A program made the translations under genes and the position numbers. Shown here piece by piece: positions 32,403 to 34,791 of a stretch of DNA of 34,791 nucleotides. Origin of the DNA: CAKSXP01 sp964609305 (GTDB lineage: Bacteria > Bacillota > Clostridia > Oscillospirales > Oscillospiraceae); assembly GCA_964609305.1 (NCBI GenBank), contig CAZSRK010000025.1, forward strand, positions 1 to 34,791, written 5' to 3'. The notes beneath the pieces were generated by a model that was not told where the DNA came from, did not search any database, and saw nothing but the letters and a program-made list of their open reading frames with translations. Within the stretch, counting starts at the first letter, position 1. Every line of letters starts with the position of its first letter.

Positions 32403-33455
32403 ATGGCAAATAATAATTCCAGAAGTTCAAGGGGAGCGCAGCTGGATTTTTCCGCGCTGCGCCGGCGGCTGCGGGAGCAGGGACCCGGTCGGGTATACCT
32501 GCTCTACGGTGAGGAGGATTACCTGAGAGAGGCTTTTTTCGGCGAGCTGAAGAGGCTTTGCGTCGACAGCGAAAACAGCTTTAATTACCGGAGGCTGGCC
32601 GGTGAAGGGCTGGATATGACTGAGCTTAGCGAAGCCGTAAATGCGCTGCCATTCTTTGCTGAGCGAACGCTTGTCGAGGTGCGCGGATTTGAGATAAACA
32701 GGCTGCGCGACGCGCAGTCGGCCGCGTTTACAGGCATACTCTCCGACATGCCGGAGTACTGCACCCTGGTTTTGCTGCCGCCAGTCGGGTATGAGCCGGA
32801 CGGCAGGCGTGCGGTGTTCAGAGCCGTGAAAAAATATGGCGAGGCTATCAACTTTACGCCGCAGGGCGGCTCGGCGCTGGTAAACTGGATACAGCGCCGC
32901 TTTGCCGCGATGGGCAAGGCCATCTCCCGACCCGATGCGGAGCATCTTGTGTTCATAAGCGGCAGCCTTATGAACCGGCTGATTCCCGAAATAGAAAAAA
33001 TCGGAAGCTATGCGCAGGGGGAGACGGTCACACGCGGGGACATCGACGCCGTGGCGCACCATCTGCCTGAGGCCAGAGTGTTCGAGATGACTGAAAAGCT
33101 GTCAAAACGCGATTATGACGGCGCTGTGGGCATACTTGCCGAGCTGATGCAGATGAAGGATGAGCCGCCGGTAAAGACGCTGGCGGCCGTGGGAAAGCAG
33201 ATGCGCGATCTCTATGCGGCTCGCGTTGCGCTCGATGCCGGGCTTGGCCGGGGCTTTGTCTCTGAAGTCTGCGGGATACGTTACGACTTTGTCGCCGAAC
33301 GCCTGCTAAGTTCCGCGAGAGGCTTTACGCAGGAACAGCTCGCCCATGCGGTCAGACTCTGTGCCGAGACGGATTATCGCATGAAAACCGGCGGAGACGA
33401 CGCCGCGCTTCTGTGCGAGCTTGTGATGCGCATAGCGGCAGGGGAGACGGCATGA
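32403..33455 (+). CDS. holA: DNA polymerase III subunit delta
   Basis: 350 residues, normal for HolA. The delta subunit opens the sliding clamp within the clamp-loader complex. The N-terminal domain reads RVYLLYGEEDYLREAFFGEL with SENSFNYRRLAGEGLD and LPFFAERTLVEVRG; the middle has VKKYGEAINFTPQ and NRLIPEIEKIGSYA; the C-terminal collar helices include VFEMTEKLSKRDYDGAVGIL and QMKDEPPVKTLAAVGKQMRDLYAAR. The comEC-holA order is common in Firmicutes. GGAG sits 5 nt before the ATG region, overlapping the comEC end. Its stop overlaps the rnmV start as ATGA. Confidence 0.96.
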   Translation: MANNNSRSSRGAQLDFSALRRRLREQGPGRVYLLYGEEDYLREAFFGELKRLCVDSENSFNYRRLAGEGLDMTELSEAVNALPFFAERTLVEVRGFEINRLRDAQSAAFTGILSDMPEYCTLVLLPPVGYEPDGRRAVFRAVKKYGEAINFTPQGGSALVNWIQRRFAAMGKAISRPDAEHLVFISGSLMNRLIPEIEKIGSYAQGETVTRGDIDAVAHHLPEARVFEMTEKLSKRDYDGAVGILAELMQMKDEPPVKTLAAVGKQMRDLYAARVALDAGLGRGFVSEVCGIRYDFVAERLLSSARGFTQEQLAHAVRLCAETDYRMKTGGDDAALLCELVMRIAAGETA

Positions 33456-34060
33456 TAAAAGTCAGAGAGGCCATCGTCGTTGAAGGAAGGTATGACAAAA
33501 ACACGCTCAGCCAGATATTCGACGCGGTCATAATAGAGACCTCCGGATTCGGGATATTTTCAGACAGCGAAAAGCTCGAGCTCCTGCGCCGGCTTGCGCA
33601 GAAGCGCGGGCTGATAATCCTGACCGATCCGGATGGCGCGGGCTTCGTGATACGCAATTATCTGCGCGGGGCCCTGGACCCGAAGCTCGTCAAGCATGCC
33701 TATATCCCCGACATCCCGGGGAAGGAGAGGCGAAAGACCGCTCCTTCAAAGGAGGGCACACTGGGTGTTGAGGGCATGGATGCCGAGGTGCTCATCGAGG
33801 CTCTGCGACGCAGCGGCGCTACCTTTGAGGGTGGGACAGAGCGGCCTGGCCGCACACATGGCATAACAAAGGCCGATCTGTATGCCAGGGGATTAAGCGG
33901 CGGGGAAAATTCAGCTCAGCGGCGCCGGGAGTTTCTTAAAAAACTCGGACTGCCTGAAAAACTCGGTGGAAACGCGCTTTTGGAGGTGCTCAACGCCCTG
34001 ATGGAGCGCAGTGAGTTTTTGGAGATGGATATTGCGTCGGAAGACCCGGCGAGCCTGTAA
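33452..34060 (+). CDS. rnmV: Ribonuclease M5 (5S rRNA maturation)
   Basis: 202 residues. The N-terminal TOPRIM domain shows Glu11 (VVEGRYDK) and the DxD pair Asp59/Asp61 (LTDPDGAGF), which bind catalytic metal. The C-terminal domain has KADLYARGLSGGENSAQRR, then KKLGLPEKLGGNALLEVLN, as in RNase M5. The enzyme trims 5S rRNA precursor with ribosomal protein L18 in Gram-positive bacteria (family knowledge). The start ATG at 33452 overlaps the holA stop by 4 nt, which settles the start and indicates coupling; the longer frame from 33413 lies inside holA. The gene ends at a terminator. Confidence 0.96.
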   Translation: MIKVREAIVVEGRYDKNTLSQIFDAVIIETSGFGIFSDSEKLELLRRLAQKRGLIILTDPDGAGFVIRNYLRGALDPKLVKHAYIPDIPGKERRKTAPSKEGTLGVEGMDAEVLIEALRRSGATFEGGTERPGRTHGITKADLYARGLSGGENSAQRRREFLKKLGLPEKLGGNALLEVLNALMERSEFLEMDIASEDPASL

Positions 34061-34068
34061 TACAGGAC

Positions 34069-34111
34069 AAAAAGCGCGGAGAGCTGCCAGAACAGCCTCC
34101 CGCGCTTTTTT
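34069..34111 (+). terminator. Terminator of the comEC-holA-rnmV unit
   Basis: AAAAAGCGCGG...CCGCGCTTTTTT with a GCTG/CAGC inner stem. It is nearly symmetric and could also act on the other strand. Confidence 0.85.
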
Positions 34112-34128
34112 CATAAAAGGCATAAAAA

Positions 34129-34156
34129 ATTCCGGATATGCTTGCATATCCGGAAT
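34129..34156 (-). terminator. Terminator of nrdR
   Basis: ATTCCGGATATGC and GCATATCCGGAAT form a perfect 13-bp stem with a 2-nt loop; on the minus strand TTTTTTA follows. It lies 7 nt past the nrdR stop. Confidence 0.85.
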
Positions 34157-34162
34157 CTAACG

Positions 34163-34618
34163 TTATTTGTCCTCAAGCAGTTTTGACAGCTCCTCCATAA
34201 ATGTGTTTATATCCTTGAATGACCTGTAAACGGAGGCAAAGCGGACGTACGACACCTCGTCAACATCCTTGAGCCGTGCCATGACCATTTCTCCGATCTC
34301 TGTTGTGCTGATCTCCCGCTCAAGCGCGCCCTGAAGCTCGTGCTCGATATCGTCGGCGATGCGCTCAAGCTCCTGCACGGCAACCGGGCGTTTTTCGCAG
34401 GCGCGTATCATGCCGTTTAGCACCTTCATCCTGTCGAAAGCCTGACGGCTGCCGTCGCGCTTTATAACGACCAGAGGCAGTCTCTCGATGAACTCGTATG
34501 TGGTGAAGCGTTTCTGGCAGGCAAGGCATTCGCGCCTTCTGCGGATTGTCGATCCGTCGTCTGCCGGCCGGGAGTCGATCACCTTGCTGTCTGCAAAGCC
34601 GCAAAACGGACATTTCAT
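34163..34618 (-). CDS. nrdR: Transcriptional repressor NrdR
   Basis: 151 residues, the standard length. The N-terminal zinc ribbon uses Cys3, Cys6, Cys31 and Cys34 (MKCPFCGF ... CLACQKRFTTYE), and the ATP-cone domain covers about 45-140 (VIKRDGSRQAFDRMKVLNGM, then RVASVYRSF-type FASVYRSFKDINTFMEEL at the end). NrdR senses ATP/dATP and represses ribonucleotide reductase genes through NrdR boxes (family knowledge). The gene is convergent with rnmV. No strong Shine-Dalgarno site precedes the ATG; GAAGGTG is 16 nt away. A palindrome lies at 34655-34672 in its upstream region. Confidence 0.97.
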   Translation of the reverse strand: MKCPFCGFADSKVIDSRPADDGSTIRRRRECLACQKRFTTYEFIERLPLVVIKRDGSRQAFDRMKVLNGMIRACEKRPVAVQELERIADDIEHELQGALEREISTTEIGEMVMARLKDVDEVSYVRFASVYRSFKDINTFMEELSKLLEDK

Positions 34619-34654
34619 AGTATAATGACCACACCTTCACAAAATAATGTAGTC

Positions 34655-34672
34655 AGTATACCACAGTATACT
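34655..34672. promoter_or_regulatory. Palindrome upstream of nrdR
   Basis: AGTATAC-CACA-GTATACT is a perfect 7-bp inverted repeat 37 bp ahead of the start codon; its arms also supply TATACT -10-like sequences on the minus strand. It does not match the known NrdR box (ACACWATATATWGTGT form). Confidence 0.45.
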
Positions 34673-34679
34673 ATATTTT

Positions 34680-34791
34680 GCTACTTATTTCTTTGATTTT
34701 TTATATATATAATGAAAAAAACTCCAAAATCTTTTTATCGCAAATTGCAATAACAAGTTGAACACTTCCGGGTAGATGGGACGGCAGTCAA
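34680..34791. other. A/T-rich end of window without recognised gene
   Basis: Mostly A/T-rich sequence. A short minus-strand frame enters from the window edge and ends near 34690, but it is too short to identify. Confidence 0.4.

Overview
The window looks like a draft chromosome segment from a Gram-positive member of the Clostridia, most likely in or near Oscillospiraceae. That placement is an inference from several features: the housekeeping block alaS (with a T-box leader), HIT gene, comEC, holA, rnmV and nrdR; an SLH-domain surface protein; a NuoE/NuoF pair of the soluble hydrogenase type; TIGR04076 and DUF3795 proteins; and many LysR regulators. AGGAGG-type ribosome binding sites and several TTG/GTG starts are typical of Firmicutes. 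A run of exactly 100 N at 31084-31183 shows that this is a scaffolded assembly.

Layout. 1-1225 (minus): a truncated NuoF-like and a complete NuoE-like flavin/iron-sulfur subunit with overlapping genes. 1390-4547 (minus): a LysR regulator, a gap with an unexplained remnant, two GNAT acetyltransferases and a second LysR regulator. The second LysR diverges from 4722-6119 (plus), an aldo/keto reductase followed by a flavodoxin. 6291-14791 (plus): a surface-protein locus with tandem promoters, a possible small RNA or attenuator, a 20-codon upstream ORF, a very large Listeria-Bacteroides-repeat protein broken by one frameshift and one nonsense codon, and a separate small SLH-domain protein. 14961-19260: a TIGR04076 protein, a third LysR, a frameshifted M24 (creatinase-fold) protein and a divergent 3-hydroxyacyl-CoA dehydrogenase. 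19353-20477 (minus): an HTH regulator with a membrane/zinc-ribbon tail and apparently an ACG start, then a DUF3795 protein. 20648-24333: an RlmD-type RNA methyltransferase, divergent from a NBP35/Mrp-like ATPase and a membrane-anchored CapA-like protein. 24388-26093 (minus): a sigma factor and a membrane protein that is probably its anti-sigma factor. 26182-34618: an HTH gene remnant, T-box-alaS, HIT, a small HTH gene, a broken comEC containing a 12-bp tandem repeat and the N gap, holA, rnmV and convergent nrdR.

How the genes work together. The housekeeping genes serve alanine charging, DNA uptake, the replication clamp loader, 5S rRNA maturation and ribonucleotide reductase control. The accessory genes look like small regulator-plus-enzyme modules. 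The most unusual parts are the surface-protein locus (elaborate leader, repeat array, anchor domain in a separate gene) and the comEC repeat, in which every extra 12-bp unit adds an in-frame TGA. Three genes carry frameshifts, one of these also has a nonsense codon, and a fourth gene lacks a standard start. Sequencing or assembly error must be excluded before any of these is called decay or phase variation.
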